A stretch of DNA of 64,000 nucleotides from Roseivirga thermotolerans (GTDB lineage: Bacteria; Bacteroidota; Bacteroidia; Cytophagales; Cyclobacteriaceae), in contig NZ_BNAG01000002.1 of assembly GCF_014653175.1 (NCBI RefSeq), positions 764,239-828,238 of the forward strand. Reading direction: 5' to 3'. Every line of letters begins with the position of its first letter. Position 1 is the first letter of the stretch. The notes beneath the pieces were generated by a model. The model saw nothing but the letters and a program-made list of their open reading frames with translations. It made no database searches and was not told the DNA's origin. This document shows positions 36,860 to 47,026 of the stretch, one piece after another. Made by a program: the position numbers and the translations under genes.

Positions 36860-38062
36860 CTAGGCTATTTCTCCAGAACCAAGCAGTTCATTGCCCTGAT
36901 ACCAAGCCACAAATTGCCCCGGAGCAATACCTTTCTGATGGTCTTTAAAAATGAAATAGACACCCTCGGGCTCACAGTGTAGGGTCACTTGCTCTAAAGG
37001 TTGTCGATAACGGATTCGCCCCAGATACTCGGCCGATTCTCCAGGCTGTAATGCCAGGTCGGGCCTTACCCAGTGTACATCTTTGTTGGCTACAAAGAGG
37101 CCTTTTCGCAGTAAGCCCGGATGATTTTCGCCTTGTCCGGTGTAGATTATATTGTTCTCGGTATCTTTTTCGATTACGAAAAGAGGTTCTGGAGTTCCTC
37201 CAACTCCAAGGCCTTTTCGTTGCCCAATGGTGTAGTAGTGCGCTCCATTGTGTTCTCCAACTACCTTACCATCAGTAGGTTGGTATGAGTAGGGCTTTGT
37301 GAGGGCAATTAGTTCATCTTTCTTAGAGGAGTAGGTTGCATTTCCGTTCTGGCGATAAGCCTCAAAATTTTCGGCTGATGCCTCTAATTCTCTTATTTCA
37401 CCTTTCTTCGGCTTGAGTTGCTGTTGCAAAAAATCGGGTAACCGCACTTTTCCAATAAAGCAAAGCCCTTGGGAGTCCTTCTTTTCGGCTGTTATGAGGC
37501 CCTGTTCTTTGGCAATTTTTCGTACGTCTGACTTTTGCAAATGCCCTATAGGAAACAATGCTTTAGACAGTTGTTTCTGGTTTAACTGGCAAAGAAAATA
37601 GCTCTGGTCTTTATTGGCATCGGCTCCGGCAAGCAAACGGTGTACAGTCTCCCCGTTTACCTCAACGGTCTCCTTTTGTACGTAATGGCCGGTGGCTACA
37701 TAGTCCGCCTTCAGTTGCATGGCTGCATTGAGAAATATATCGAACTTTACCTCCCGATTGCAAAGTACATCAGGATTGGGGGTGCGTCCTTTTTCATACT
37801 CGCGGAACATATAATCAACTATACGTTCTTTGTATTGCTCGCTCAGGTCTATGACATGAAAAGGAATGCCCAGTTTTTCGGCAACCGCCAGAGCATCGTT
37901 GCTGTCTTCTACCCAGGGGCATTCATCGGAGATAATTACAGAATCATCAACCCAGTTGCGCATAAACATGGCAATAACTTCATAGCCCTGTTCAATTAGC
38001 AAATGAGCTGTTACACTCGAATCGACACCACCTGATAAACCAACAACAACTCTCTCTTTCAT
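36860..38062 (-). CDS. mnmA: tRNA-specific 2-thiouridylase MnmA
   Basis: Start placed at ATG 38062 ([16 protein letters not shown]); the longer frame uses TTG and adds nine unlikely residues. The PP-loop SGGVDSS occupies 10-16, catalytic Cys101 is in [13 protein letters not shown] and the second Cys201 in [11 protein letters not shown], matching the E. coli cysteine pair. The C-terminal beta domains include [14 protein letters not shown] and the end [12 protein letters not shown]. The enzyme thiolates U34 of glutamate, glutamine and lysine tRNAs. Length of 400 is normal. Confidence 0.95.
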   Translation of the reverse strand: MKERVVVGLSGGVDSSVTAHLLIEQGYEVIAMFMRNWVDDSVIISDECPWVEDSNDALAVAEKLGIPFHVIDLSEQYKERIVDYMFREYEKGRTPNPDVLCNREVKFDIFLNAAMQLKADYVATGHYVQKETVEVNGETVHRLLAGADANKDQSYFLCQLNQKQLSKALFPIGHLQKSDVRKIAKEQGLITAEKKDSQGLCFIGKVRLPDFLQQQLKPKKGEIRELEASAENFEAYRQNGNATYSSKKDELIALTKPYSYQPTDGKVVGEHNGAHYYTIGQRKGLGVGGTPEPLFVIEKDTENNIIYTGQGENHPGLLRKGLFVANKDVHWVRPDLALQPGESAEYLGRIRYRQPLEQVTLHCEPEGVYFIFKDHQKGIAPGQFVAWYQGNELLGSGEIA

Positions 38063-38275
38063 TTTTCTACCAATTAGTAGGCCTAACAATGAATGGACAA
38101 AAATAGTTGAATTGTTGGGTAAAAAGTATTTACGCCATCATTCTGTGCCTTAGCGCCAGAAACTATCTCATCATAATTGGGGTGGAAATATCTTGCCATA
38201 GCCCAAGTCTCACTATATTGACTGTACTTTCAGTAGTGCTTGTTAGTACTAAAACTCTATTTTAACAGGAATATC

Positions 38276-40294
38276 ATGAAGCCATTTTTTGCCGCTATTT
38301 TGTTTGTTAGTCTTTCTTCGTTTATGGCCAAAGCACAGCCCAAGCCTACGGAAGGATCCTATGAGCTATACCTAACTCAGATAGCCGCTGCGGAGGCTTT
38401 TTTACAGCTCAATAAAATAAGCGAAGCAAAGAAATATCTATACCGAACAGACGAGAGTCTAAGAGGTTTGGAGTGGCATTTTCTTAATAAGTTTCTCGAC
38501 CAAAGTGAAAAGCAAATAACCGTAGAAGGGGTTAAGGCTTTTGCAGATATAAAAGTTAGTCCCAATGGGCAGTATATGGCCGTAGCGGCATCAGACGGCA
38601 TCATAAGACTATACAGCTTACCCGATTTGTCTGTGACTTTGGAGTTTAAAGGCCATGAGAGTATTGTTTCCAGCTTAGACTTTAGTCCTGATGGTCAGTT
38701 TTTGGCCTCAGGTGGTCGTGACCATAAGGTTATACTATGGAGCCTAAAAACAGGACAACAGGTGTTTGTCAATACTACTGATTTTAGCCAGGGTATCTAT
38801 CAGGTGAGGTTTAGTCCGGGGGGCAATCTTCTGGGAGTGGTTAGCTGGGAGTTAACAGGTAACAACCCTCCTGTGATGGGCTTCGCCAAGTTGCTAAACG
38901 TGGCAACCGGAGAGTTGATACGGAAAATAGAAACGGAGCCTCACCCGGCAGCTGGTCTTGTTTTCACTAAAAACGGGAGCGAAATGATAGTGTCGTGCTG
39001 GGGGGAGATGGCTATTGCATACAAGGTGGATAGTGGTGAAAAACTGTGGGCCTATGATCTTTCTGATCCGGCAGAGTACAACGCCTTTCATAGCAATGCC
39101 CTTAGTCCGGATGGTCATACACTAATGCTGGGCAGCGCAGATCATCGCATTCATATGCTTAATGCTTCAACCGGAGAGCTTTTGCGAAAAATTGAATCTT
39201 CTGAGGGGCATACAAAAACAGTAAAGGCAATTAGCTATTCGCCCAATGGCAGTTGGGCAGCTTCGGCCGGAGAAGATCAATCTATTTTGGTTTGGAACAC
39301 CAGTGATATGAGCCGGAAAATCAGACTGATTGGGCATGCGAGTACAGTAAATGCTCTCGCATGGTCTAAAGACAATGCTTTACTTTATTCTGCAGCCAGC
39401 GATGGAACACTGAAAGTGTGGAATATTGAGAAACCTTTTGGTCACAGTTTCGAAGTCTGTGACTATGGCCCCTGGCAGTTGACAGCCACTCCGGACGCTC
39501 GTTGGTTTGGTGCTCCATGCTCTAATACTTTGGGTATTTACTCGGTAGAGTCGGGCGGGCAAATTCATGATTTTAAAGACCGGTCCGGACTTGCGGCATC
39601 GATGGACGCGAAAGGGCAGCGCTGGGCAACGGCTAGTTTCGATGGTGTTGTAAGGGTTTGGGATGTAGAAGAAGGCAAAGAAATTAGGACGTACGAAGGG
39701 CATACTTCTCGAGTTGATGGAGTACTGTATCTGAACAAGGCCAATGCCGTGGCCTCTGTAGGAGATACCACGCTGCGAATTCGGTTCCTGGTCAATGACA
39801 GAGAGCTTGTAATACCCATTGGAAAAGGAGCGTTTAGAGTTATTGCCAACCCCACAGAGAGCCAGGCGTTTGTGAGCTTTTCAGACGGCAGGGTAGTGGT
39901 ATTTAATACGGACAACTGGCAAATAGATTATACCCTTAATACTGAGGCTTCGATCAATGAGATGGCTATAAGTCCTGATGGCAACTTTCTGGCACTGTTT
40001 GGAAGCAAAGGAGCGCAGCTGTGGAACTTGCCTCAAAAATCTATGAAGTATCATTTTACAGACCATGAGCAAACGGGTTATGGTCTCGATTTTTCTCCGG
40101 ATGGCCGGTATCTCATAACCGGGTCTTACGATCAGACCTTCAGGCTTTGGGATCTAACTACTGGTCAATGTAGCCTTACCTTTCATGGTTATCAGGAAAC
40201 GGTTTATTCAACTCGCTTCCTGGGGAGTTACAAATTGCTCGTAGGCTCTTCTCAGGGGCAAATGTATTACTACGACTTTACTCCGTCAAAATAA
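38276..40294 (+). CDS. Exported WD40-repeat protein
   Basis: ATG 38276 gives signal peptide MKPFFAAILFVSLSSFMAKAQ; the longer frame starts with TTG at 38240. A short helical segment (about 25-75) with AAAEAFLQLNKISEAKKYL and SLRGLEWHFLNK resembles the linker found before WD40 propellers in large bacterial signalling proteins. About a dozen WD40 blades follow (GHESIVSSLDFSPDGQFLAS, GHTKTVKAISYSPNG and others), enough for one large or two propellers. No enzymatic domain is present. It is a periplasmic or surface scaffold by inference, and its partner is unknown. Confidence 0.85.
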   Translation: MKPFFAAILFVSLSSFMAKAQPKPTEGSYELYLTQIAAAEAFLQLNKISEAKKYLYRTDESLRGLEWHFLNKFLDQSEKQITVEGVKAFADIKVSPNGQYMAVAASDGIIRLYSLPDLSVTLEFKGHESIVSSLDFSPDGQFLASGGRDHKVILWSLKTGQQVFVNTTDFSQGIYQVRFSPGGNLLGVVSWELTGNNPPVMGFAKLLNVATGELIRKIETEPHPAAGLVFTKNGSEMIVSCWGEMAIAYKVDSGEKLWAYDLSDPAEYNAFHSNALSPDGHTLMLGSADHRIHMLNASTGELLRKIESSEGHTKTVKAISYSPNGSWAASAGEDQSILVWNTSDMSRKIRLIGHASTVNALAWSKDNALLYSAASDGTLKVWNIEKPFGHSFEVCDYGPWQLTATPDARWFGAPCSNTLGIYSVESGGQIHDFKDRSGLAASMDAKGQRWATASFDGVVRVWDVEEGKEIRTYEGHTSRVDGVLYLNKANAVASVGDTTLRIRFLVNDRELVIPIGKGAFRVIANPTESQAFVSFSDGRVVVFNTDNWQIDYTLNTEASINEMAISPDGNFLALFGSKGAQLWNLPQKSMKYHFTDHEQTGYGLDFSPDGRYLITGSYDQTFRLWDLTTGQCSLTFHGYQETVYSTRFLGSYKLLVGSSQGQMYYYDFTPSK

Positions 40295-40324
40295 GGAATG
40301 ACTCTCTTTGGCAGAACTCCAGTA

Positions 40325-40366
40325 ATACACAACCGAACAGCACAGAAACTAGGGTTGGTTGTGTAT
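40325..40366. terminator. Perfect inverted repeat between convergent genes
   Basis: ATACACAACC (40325-40334) and GGTTGTGTAT (40357-40366) are fully complementary around a 22-base loop, midway between the WD40 and lipoprotein gene ends. There is no T-run, so it may be a factor-dependent terminator or mRNA 3'-end structure. Confidence 0.4.
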
Positions 40367-40401
40367 GCCTAAAGGAAATCTGATTTTACGTTTCGAATTA
40401 G

Positions 40402-41154
40402 CTAGGGCAAAACCACAGACATGGTACTGGAGCCTGGTGTTTTAGCATTGGGGTGTACTGTTCCGGCAGCGCCCACATAGGCATTGGTATGGAATGAGTC
40501 GCCATATACTCTAAAGTATACGGTTTCACCCGAAGTAAAGCCCATACTTGCCAGCTCCGAAGCGGTAATGGTCACTTCATTGGTTCCTTGGCCTGAAAAG
40601 AAGGCTATGGGGCCTTTTATGCCTTCATTTTCTGTATTGGATACTGTTACTTCAGAGTCGAAGAAAAAAGTTACATAAACAGGGTCGGTGCTAGTACCCA
40701 CGGGGATAGTTGTAACCCTTACTTTAATATCTCCATTTTCCTGGCTCGGAATGGCGTCATAAATAGCAGTGTTAGAAATTCTGCCCAGAGAAAGCGTGGT
40801 AAGGACTGTACCATTCACGCTAAAGCCTTTGTTGTGTTCAACCGTTTTGTAAAAGGTGCCAAAGCCTTCTTTCTTAAATTCCAATTGGTACTCGCCAAAA
40901 TCTACACTTGAAAAGTTAAACTTTCCACGATTGTTGGTTTTGGTATTCATGGAGGTGCCTACAATGGTTACCGTCATGTCTTCATAAGCCGTGGGTACAC
41001 CCTGGCTACTGTAGAGGTTTACTTCTCCCGATATGGGGCCTTTGGTTTCCGGTTCAACCGGCCCTGAGTCATCACCCGAGTCGCAAGCCCAAGTCAAGGC
41101 CAGCATCAACACAAGGAGCAAACTTTTCAGGCTTTTGATTTTTTCGTTCTTCAT
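40402..41154 (-). CDS. Lipoprotein with carboxypeptidase-regulatory-like domain
   Basis: The N terminus has a basic head, a hydrophobic stretch and LALTWAC, a tolerable lipobox with Cys24, followed by DSGDDSG. The acidic residues after Cys fit the Bacteroidota lipoprotein surface-export signal. Residues about 38-115 form a CarboxypepD_reg-like beta-sandwich (NNRGKFNFSSVDFGEYQLEF). The last ~130 residues are strand-rich with no recognised domain. It lies 46 bases downstream of the lipoprotein signal peptidase gene. Role unknown. Confidence 0.75.
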   Translation of the reverse strand: MKNEKIKSLKSLLLVLMLALTWACDSGDDSGPVEPETKGPISGEVNLYSSQGVPTAYEDMTVTIVGTSMNTKTNNRGKFNFSSVDFGEYQLEFKKEGFGTFYKTVEHNKGFSVNGTVLTTLSLGRISNTAIYDAIPSQENGDIKVRVTTIPVGTSTDPVYVTFFFDSEVTVSNTENEGIKGPIAFFSGQGTNEVTITASELASMGFTSGETVYFRVYGDSFHTNAYVGAAGTVHPNAKTPGSSTMSVVLP

Positions 41155-41200
41155 ATTGTACCTGACACCACTAAGGTTATAGAAGTTAAAATTTATGGAA

Positions 41201-41710
41201 TTATTGTGCTTGTCCTTTAAGTTCCTGTTTCTTTTTGGGTAAGAATTGCTCTAAAAGAATAAGACCTGTCCCTACCATGACCGAAACATCGGCCATATTG
41301 AAAATGCCGGTATGGGCAAACTGCAGATCAATGAACAACATATCGGTGACCTCACCATACAAAATCCTGTCGTATAGGTTGCCTACACCTCCGCCAACAA
41401 TGAATGATAAGGCCCACACACTTATTGGGCTTATGTCTTTGTTGCGGATAAGGTAAACGAAAACGGCCACCATTACAATGGAGGGGAGAATGAGAAGAAG
41501 TATGGTTCGCAAGGCAGGAGGCAACGTAGAGCCCATACCCAGAAAGGCTCCCTGATTTTCGACTTTGGTAAGAATGAGGTATTCCCCTAAAACCTCAACC
41601 GTTTCGTGGTATTCAAGATTCTTTCTTGCCAGATCTTTGGTAATCTGATCGCAACCAATATTGGCAAAAATAATAACCAGTATGAGGGCTAACCGAGGTA
41701 TCTTCTTCAT
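41201..41710 (-). CDS. lspA: Lipoprotein signal peptidase (signal peptidase II)
   Basis: The 169-residue protein has four membrane helices and the two catalytic aspartates of the family. Asp123 is in GNLYDRILYGEVTDML and Asp141 is in FNMADVSVMVG, with the conserved NQGAF motif at 52-56. It cleaves prolipoproteins after diacylglyceryl modification of the Cys. It follows the kinase gene of locus 2 after 56 bases on the same strand and precedes a lipoprotein gene. Confidence 0.95.
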   Translation of the reverse strand: MKKIPRLALILVIIFANIGCDQITKDLARKNLEYHETVEVLGEYLILTKVENQGAFLGMGSTLPPALRTILLLILPSIVMVAVFVYLIRNKDISPISVWALSFIVGGGVGNLYDRILYGEVTDMLFIDLQFAHTGIFNMADVSVMVGTGLILLEQFLPKKKQELKGQAQ

Positions 41711-41766
41711 GGATTCAACAAATTTCTCCCAAAACTAATTAAAAGGCTTAAAGTGAAAAGCAAGAG

Positions 41767-43095
41767 CTACAACTTGATGCTAAAAGTGGTGCCATTGGAG
41801 CCGGTCTGAAAGCTGAGACTGCCGCCATGCAATTGAACAATTTGCCGGGCCAGGCTAAGCCCAATTCCTGAACCTTCGGACTTGGTGGTGAAAAAGGGAA
41901 TGAATATTTGTTCGGCTATTTTCTCGTCAATTCCGGGGCCGTTGTCTGCGACTGTTATTTCTACCTGACCGGTGGCCTCGTGGGGCTTTAGGGCCAGCTG
42001 TATTGAACCTGTTTGGGCCGGAACGGCTTCCAGTGCATTTTTTAATAGGTTAATAATTACTTGCTGCATTAAATCAGGGTCTAGTAAAAGCTTCGGACAA
42101 TTTTCGTGTACTTCAACTTGAAACCGGATGGTGTCTGCCGGCAGGGTAGACCTGAACAATGTTTCAATTTGTTGTATGAAAGGAGTCGCCTCTATGGTTT
42201 CAATGCGTGGAATTGGTATTCGGGTTAGCTTACGGTAGGCTTGTGTGAAATTCATTAAACCCTGGCTTCTGGCTTTTATGGCTCCCATGCCTTCTAATAA
42301 GGTGCTTTTGTGCTCTGAGGTCTGTGTTGACTTGAGCAGTAGATTCTCTAAACTAGAGGACAATGAGGCTATGGGCGATACGCTGTTCATGATTTCATGG
42401 GTGAGTACCCGAATTAACTTTTGCCAGGCCTCCATTTCATTTTGATCGAGTTCAGCGTGAATATCTTGCAGGGAAACAAGTGTGTATTCTCGTTGCCTCA
42501 GTTTGAAGATGCTTGCCGCAACCGAAAACCTATGAATTTGCCCCTGAATGGTTACTCTTACCACCTTTTGTTCGTTGGGTTTCAATTCCAGAATACTCTC
42601 GTAGAGTGTGTTAGAAATGGCCTTTACGGAATTAAGTTTGATTACCTCTTTTTGTTCTACCAGAGCTTTAAAGGCTGAGTTGACCACATGGACACGCTCC
42701 CTTTCATCGAAGGCCACCACGGCTATTTTTAGCTGGTTAATCATGGTCATGAGGTACTGGTATTGATTGGCCTGATCTTGAAGGTTCTGCGAAAACTTAT
42801 CGTTCACCTTGTTGAATTTTTCATAGAGGTCGCTGAGCTGTTTGCTCTCGTGAACGGTGGGGTATTTTATGGTAAAATCATTGTTTAGAATGGCCTCTAG
42901 AAAGTTGCTGGTAATGCGATGGGTACGGTATAGATAGTAAAATAGATTAATGAGCAAGAGCAGGCTAAACAGAGCCAAAAAGAAAATGCGAATCGCATTG
43001 TGCTCAATAAAAGCATAGTACAACAGGCCATAACCAAGCAGGGTGAGCCCGGCCAACCGAAGAATAATTTGAAAGCGAAAATCTTTAAATACCAT
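41767..43095 (-). CDS. Intramembrane-type sensor histidine kinase with PAS domain (locus 2)
   Basis: Start taken at ATG 43095 ([17 protein letters not shown]), matching the N terminus of the locus-1 kinase; a longer start at 43125 is possible. Two helices (about 10-30 and 35-57) are joined by a very short loop. A PAS region (about 115-215, [19 protein letters not shown]), the H-box RVLTHEIMN (His233) and the ATPase boxes [19 protein letters not shown] and [12 protein letters not shown] follow. The gene overlaps the end of the regulator gene by 11 bases, so the pair is translationally coupled. It is clearly paralogous to the locus-1 kinase. Confidence 0.9.
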   Translation of the reverse strand: MVFKDFRFQIILRLAGLTLLGYGLLYYAFIEHNAIRIFFLALFSLLLLINLFYYLYRTHRITSNFLEAILNNDFTIKYPTVHESKQLSDLYEKFNKVNDKFSQNLQDQANQYQYLMTMINQLKIAVVAFDERERVHVVNSAFKALVEQKEVIKLNSVKAISNTLYESILELKPNEQKVVRVTIQGQIHRFSVAASIFKLRQREYTLVSLQDIHAELDQNEMEAWQKLIRVLTHEIMNSVSPIASLSSSLENLLLKSTQTSEHKSTLLEGMGAIKARSQGLMNFTQAYRKLTRIPIPRIETIEATPFIQQIETLFRSTLPADTIRFQVEVHENCPKLLLDPDLMQQVIINLLKNALEAVPAQTGSIQLALKPHEATGQVEITVADNGPGIDEKIAEQIFIPFFTTKSEGSGIGLSLARQIVQLHGGSLSFQTGSNGTTFSIKL

Positions 43096-44455
43096 GTTTC
43101 TCCATTCTGCGATAAAGGGCTCCACGACTCAAGCCCAACTCTTGGGCTGCATGACTAATATTGCCCTGATGTTTTTTTATGGCCGACTCTATAGCCCATT
43201 TTTCCAGATCGTCCAGATTAAAGGAATTGAGGGTACCGCTTTCGGCTTCATTGGTTTCTTTTAGATTAAAGTCGCTTACCTGCAATTGTTTGCCGTCACA
43301 CATTATAACCGCTCGTTCTATGGCATGCTGCAGCTCTCTGATGTTGCCGGGCCAATCGTATTTTATGAGTCTGTTGATCACATAATCCGGCACATAAAGG
43401 CCTGTTTTTTTATATTTCTGCTTATAGCTTTCTAAAAAGTGGTTGGCAAGTAGCGGAATATCTTCTGTTCTTTCTCTAAGTGGGGGCAGCTGAATTTCTA
43501 TAGTGTTTATTCTAAAGAGCAGGTCTTGTCTGAACTCCTCTGCTTTTACCATATCTTCCAGTTGAGCATTGGTAGCGCAAATCAGGCGTATGTCCAGATC
43601 GGTGCTTTTGTTTTCTCCTACACGGGTTACTTTTTGTTCTTGAATAACCCGCAGCAGTTTGGCTTGTAGGGGAAGAGAGAGGTTGCCAATTTCATCCAAA
43701 AAAAGGGTGCCACCATTGGCTGCTTCAAATTTGCCCATTCTGTCGTTTCGGGCATCGGTAAAGGCTCCTTTCTTATGACCAAAGAGTTCACTTTCAAACA
43801 AGGATTCGCTAATGGCTCCCATGTCTACGTTCAGGAAAATCTCTGAGGCTCGGTCTGAGGCATTATGAATAGCTCTGGCAACCAGCTCTTTACCTGTGCC
43901 ATTTTCTCCGGTAATTAACACATTAGCTTTGGTTTTGGCCACCTTGTCGATTTGCCGAAACACCTGTTTAATGGCCGGAGAGTCACCAATAATATTATGA
44001 AAAGGGGCATTCAGTTCTTGCAGCAATACCGACTTGCCGGACTCCAACTGTTCAATCTTTCTGGCTGAGGCATTCAATTCAAAGGCCGTTTTAATGGAGG
44101 CCAGGAGTTTTTCATTTTCCCATGGCTTCACCAAAAAGTCGAAAGCTCCAAGTCTCATAGCCTCAACCGCCAGGTCTATTTCTGCATAGGCAGTTAATAA
44201 CAGCACCGAAGTTTTTGGGTTGGCTTCTTTGATTTGTCTGAGGTATTTGAGCCCATCGCGGCCCGAGGTGTCACCTGCCATAAAGTTCATGTCGAGCACA
44301 ACCACATCGAAATCATTTTCCTGAAGGGCAGTTTCTAATTGCGCGGGGTTGTTAATGCCCCGAACATCGGTGTAGTGTTGTTCTATGAGTATGCGCAGCG
44401 AAAGCAACACGTAGTTGTCGTCATCGAGAATGAGTATTTTGGCCTTTTGCTTCAT
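43085..44455 (-). CDS. NtrC-family sigma-54-dependent response regulator (locus 2)
   Basis: Start taken at ATG 44455 (MKQKAKILILDDDNY). Receiver domain has Asp55; Walker A is GENGTGKE (183-190), Walker B LFLDEIGN, and the C-terminal Fis-like helix ends [17 protein letters not shown]. The sigma-54 loop is again GAFTDA (230-235). It is paralogous to the locus-1 regulator throughout, but here no gene lies between it and its kinase. It diverges from the permease-peptidase operon beginning at 44627, its likely target. Confidence 0.92.
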   Translation of the reverse strand: MKQKAKILILDDDNYVLLSLRILIEQHYTDVRGINNPAQLETALQENDFDVVVLDMNFMAGDTSGRDGLKYLRQIKEANPKTSVLLLTAYAEIDLAVEAMRLGAFDFLVKPWENEKLLASIKTAFELNASARKIEQLESGKSVLLQELNAPFHNIIGDSPAIKQVFRQIDKVAKTKANVLITGENGTGKELVARAIHNASDRASEIFLNVDMGAISESLFESELFGHKKGAFTDARNDRMGKFEAANGGTLFLDEIGNLSLPLQAKLLRVIQEQKVTRVGENKSTDLDIRLICATNAQLEDMVKAEEFRQDLLFRINTIEIQLPPLRERTEDIPLLANHFLESYKQKYKKTGLYVPDYVINRLIKYDWPGNIRELQHAIERAVIMCDGKQLQVSDFNLKETNEAESGTLNSFNLDDLEKWAIESAIKKHQGNISHAAQELGLSRGALYRRMEKHGI

Positions 44456-44582
44456 GGGGAAGAATTGTGGAGACAAGTTATTGAAAAGTGCCCATTTTTG
44501 GGCAGTTCTGTTATGATGCTGGACATTGATAAATGGTTGTATTTGTCTTTTTATTCATAACAAATTGATTTACAGAGGGTAG

Positions 44583-44615
44583 TGGCTTTGGTATTGTGTT
44601 GGCATAGAAGTGTCC
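44583..44615 (+). promoter_or_regulatory. Two weak sigma-54-like sites upstream of the locus-2 permease operon
   Basis: TGGCTTTGGTATTGTG (44583-44598) has the -24 GG and a TTG at -12 but T in place of the final C. TGGCATAGAAGTGTCC (44600-44615) shares TGGCATA with the locus-1 site and, like it, begins exactly 27 bases before an ATG, but its -12 half is poor. Either could be the promoter; neither is convincing alone. Confidence 0.2.
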
Positions 44616-44626
44616 AGGTCAAATAA

Positions 44627-47026
44627 ATGAACAACGGTATGTTAAAAAATTATCTTCGGCTGGCCATTAGAAACATGTGGAAGAACAAGGTTGTCTCTAC
44701 CACCAACATTCTTGGGCTCACCATTGGAATTAGTTGCAGTCTGCTACTACTACTCTACGTAAAGTATGAGCGCTCTTTCGACAAATCTATAACGGATAGG
44801 GAGAAAATCTACTTTCAGGTTTTTGAACAATTGGGAAATAATGCCCGTGTGGTCGGACTTTCGGGCGAAGAAGATTATCAGGACTTAAAGAACAACTACT
44901 CGGGTATAGCCGATGTGGTTAAAATTCGTAATAACAGCTATTCTATTATGCCACAGGGAAACGAGAACCGGAAAGTTTCGGTTGACTCGTGGTTTTCCAG
45001 CGCCAACTTTTTCGAATTTTTTGGATTTCCCCTTATTGAAGGCGACCCCACCACTGTACTCAACGATCCTTCGGCCATAGTGCTCACTGAAAGCACTGCG
45101 CGAAAACTGTTTGGTAATGCCAATGCAATGGGCAAGACGGTAACCATCAGGGTGTCATCGTTCGATAAAGAATTGGTTGTGAAGGGTATAGCCCAGGATG
45201 TTGAAAATACACACATTCCCTTTGAAGCAATTATACCATGGGAAATGACAGATTCAAGGGGCCGCAGTATTCCACACATGTGGTATCAGGCCTCTTTGTA
45301 TACCTATATAAAATTGGCCGATGGTTACCCTATAGACCTGATCAGGCAAAGCCGAAATGCAAAGATCGCTGAAGAAGATCCGGAGCATGCCGATATGTAT
45401 CGGTTTGATTATGTGCCTTTAACAGATATGTATTTGGGCACAAGTCATGTACAGTTCATGGCTTTTGAGTCGGGCAACATCAACATAGTCAATACCTTAC
45501 TCTTTATAGCCATTACCGTATTGTTAGTGGCATGCATAAACCATGTAAATCTGCAAACGGCCAAAGGGTCTAAGCGTGCTTTGGAAGTAGGTGTGCGCAA
45601 GGTAATGGGGGCTCACCGTAAACAACTCATTTATCAGTTTCTGGGCGAGTCGGTAGTCGTAACCACTATGGCTGCGGCTTTAGCCGTTTTAGTGATAGAT
45701 ATTGTACTACCCTCGTTCAATCAGTTGTCGGGAAAATCATTTACCACCGGTTCTTTAATAGAGGTAGGGTTATTCCCCTTGTTAATCATTATTACACTGC
45801 TCACGGCCTTTTTTAGCGGGGTGTATCCAGCGTTGGTCTTGTCTTCTTTTCAACCTTCGAGAGTGCTTAAAATTTCGGCCAATGCCAATTTAAAAGGAAC
45901 CAAAGCCAGAAAGGTGCTAATCTTCTTTCAGTTTGCCATATCTCTTTTTCTTATTGCAGTTACGGCCATAGCCTATCAACAAACCCGCTATATCAATAGC
46001 AAGGAGCTGGGCTTTAACAAAGATCAGGTATTAACCTTCAGTATTTCTACCAAAAACCTGAGTGGTAAGCTAAGGGCCTTTCAGGCGGAGCTGGAAAGGA
46101 ATCCTGGCGTTTTATCTACCTCAGCCAGTACAGATATTTTAGGATTGGGCTATACTAATAATTCGGGCGAATTTTACCCCAAGTCTAACCCTGAACAAAG
46201 CATTCGTACCACGTTGTTTGGTGTAGATCATGACTTTTTGGATACTTATCAGATTGAGGTAATTGAAGGACGAAACTTCGATAGAACACTTTCTTCCGAC
46301 TCCATGGCACTAATTGTAAACGAAACATTTGTAAGCCAGCTTGGGGGCACCAATCCGCTCAATGAAAAAGTAGCACTTTTTAATGCTCAAAATGAAGGAT
46401 TGCCAATTATAGGTGTGGTTAAGGATTTTCATTTCCAGAAATTGCACCAGGAGATTAGCCCGGTGGCTTTTAGAATTGCGCCATGGAACATTTGGAACCT
46501 TTCCGTATTGGTAGATAAGGAGCGGATTGCAGAAACTCTGTCTTTTTTGGAAACCAAGTGGAACGAATTTGAGCCAGAAGAAGCATTTACCTATTCTTTT
46601 GTAGACCAAAAGTTTGAGCGTTTTTATGAGTCGGAAATGCGGTTGCTTAAAGCCATTACGGTGTTTTCCATCATCAGTATTGCGCTCACAGCTTTGGGGC
46701 TTTTTGGTATGGTCACTTTTGTAATAGAGCGAAAAACCAAAGAAATAGGTATACGCAAAGTACTGGGTGCCTCTGTTCTGCAAATCAACAGTATTATTTT
46801 TAGGGAGTTTCTTCTGCTTTTAATTATTGCTGCGGTAGTAGCCAGTCCACTCATTATTTGGGCAGGACAAGATTGGCTCTCGCAGTTTGCCTATCGAATA
46901 GATTTTGGAATAGCTCCTATATTTTTAGCGGTGCTGCTAACGCTGGTAGTCATTAGCCTCACGGTGGGTTTGCAGAGCATAAAAGCCGCCCAGCAAGACC
47001 CTGTAAAGTCGCTGCGCAATGAGTAA
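44627..47026 (+). CDS. FtsX/MacB-type permease, locus 2, first of three
   Basis: The ATG at 44639 gives the family-typical start MLKNYLRLAIRNMWKNK; the ATG at 44627 adds four residues and cannot be excluded. Loop signatures are RALEVGVRKVMGAHRKQL and KTKEIGIRKVLGASVLQI, and the C terminus is DPVKSLRNE. The last eight bases overlap the M28 peptidase gene, which couples their translation. It diverges from the locus-2 sigma-54 regulator across about 170 bases. No ATP-binding partner is encoded in this operon. Confidence 0.9.
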   Translation: MNNGMLKNYLRLAIRNMWKNKVVSTTNILGLTIGISCSLLLLLYVKYERSFDKSITDREKIYFQVFEQLGNNARVVGLSGEEDYQDLKNNYSGIADVVKIRNNSYSIMPQGNENRKVSVDSWFSSANFFEFFGFPLIEGDPTTVLNDPSAIVLTESTARKLFGNANAMGKTVTIRVSSFDKELVVKGIAQDVENTHIPFEAIIPWEMTDSRGRSIPHMWYQASLYTYIKLADGYPIDLIRQSRNAKIAEEDPEHADMYRFDYVPLTDMYLGTSHVQFMAFESGNINIVNTLLFIAITVLLVACINHVNLQTAKGSKRALEVGVRKVMGAHRKQLIYQFLGESVVVTTMAAALAVLVIDIVLPSFNQLSGKSFTTGSLIEVGLFPLLIIITLLTAFFSGVYPALVLSSFQPSRVLKISANANLKGTKARKVLIFFQFAISLFLIAVTAIAYQQTRYINSKELGFNKDQVLTFSISTKNLSGKLRAFQAELERNPGVLSTSASTDILGLGYTNNSGEFYPKSNPEQSIRTTLFGVDHDFLDTYQIEVIEGRNFDRTLSSDSMALIVNETFVSQLGGTNPLNEKVALFNAQNEGLPIIGVVKDFHFQKLHQEISPVAFRIAPWNIWNLSVLVDKERIAETLSFLETKWNEFEPEEAFTYSFVDQKFERFYESEMRLLKAITVFSIISIALTALGLFGMVTFVIERKTKEIGIRKVLGASVLQINSIIFREFLLLLIIAAVVASPLIIWAGQDWLSQFAYRIDFGIAPIFLAVLLTLVVISLTVGLQSIKAAQQDPVKSLRNE

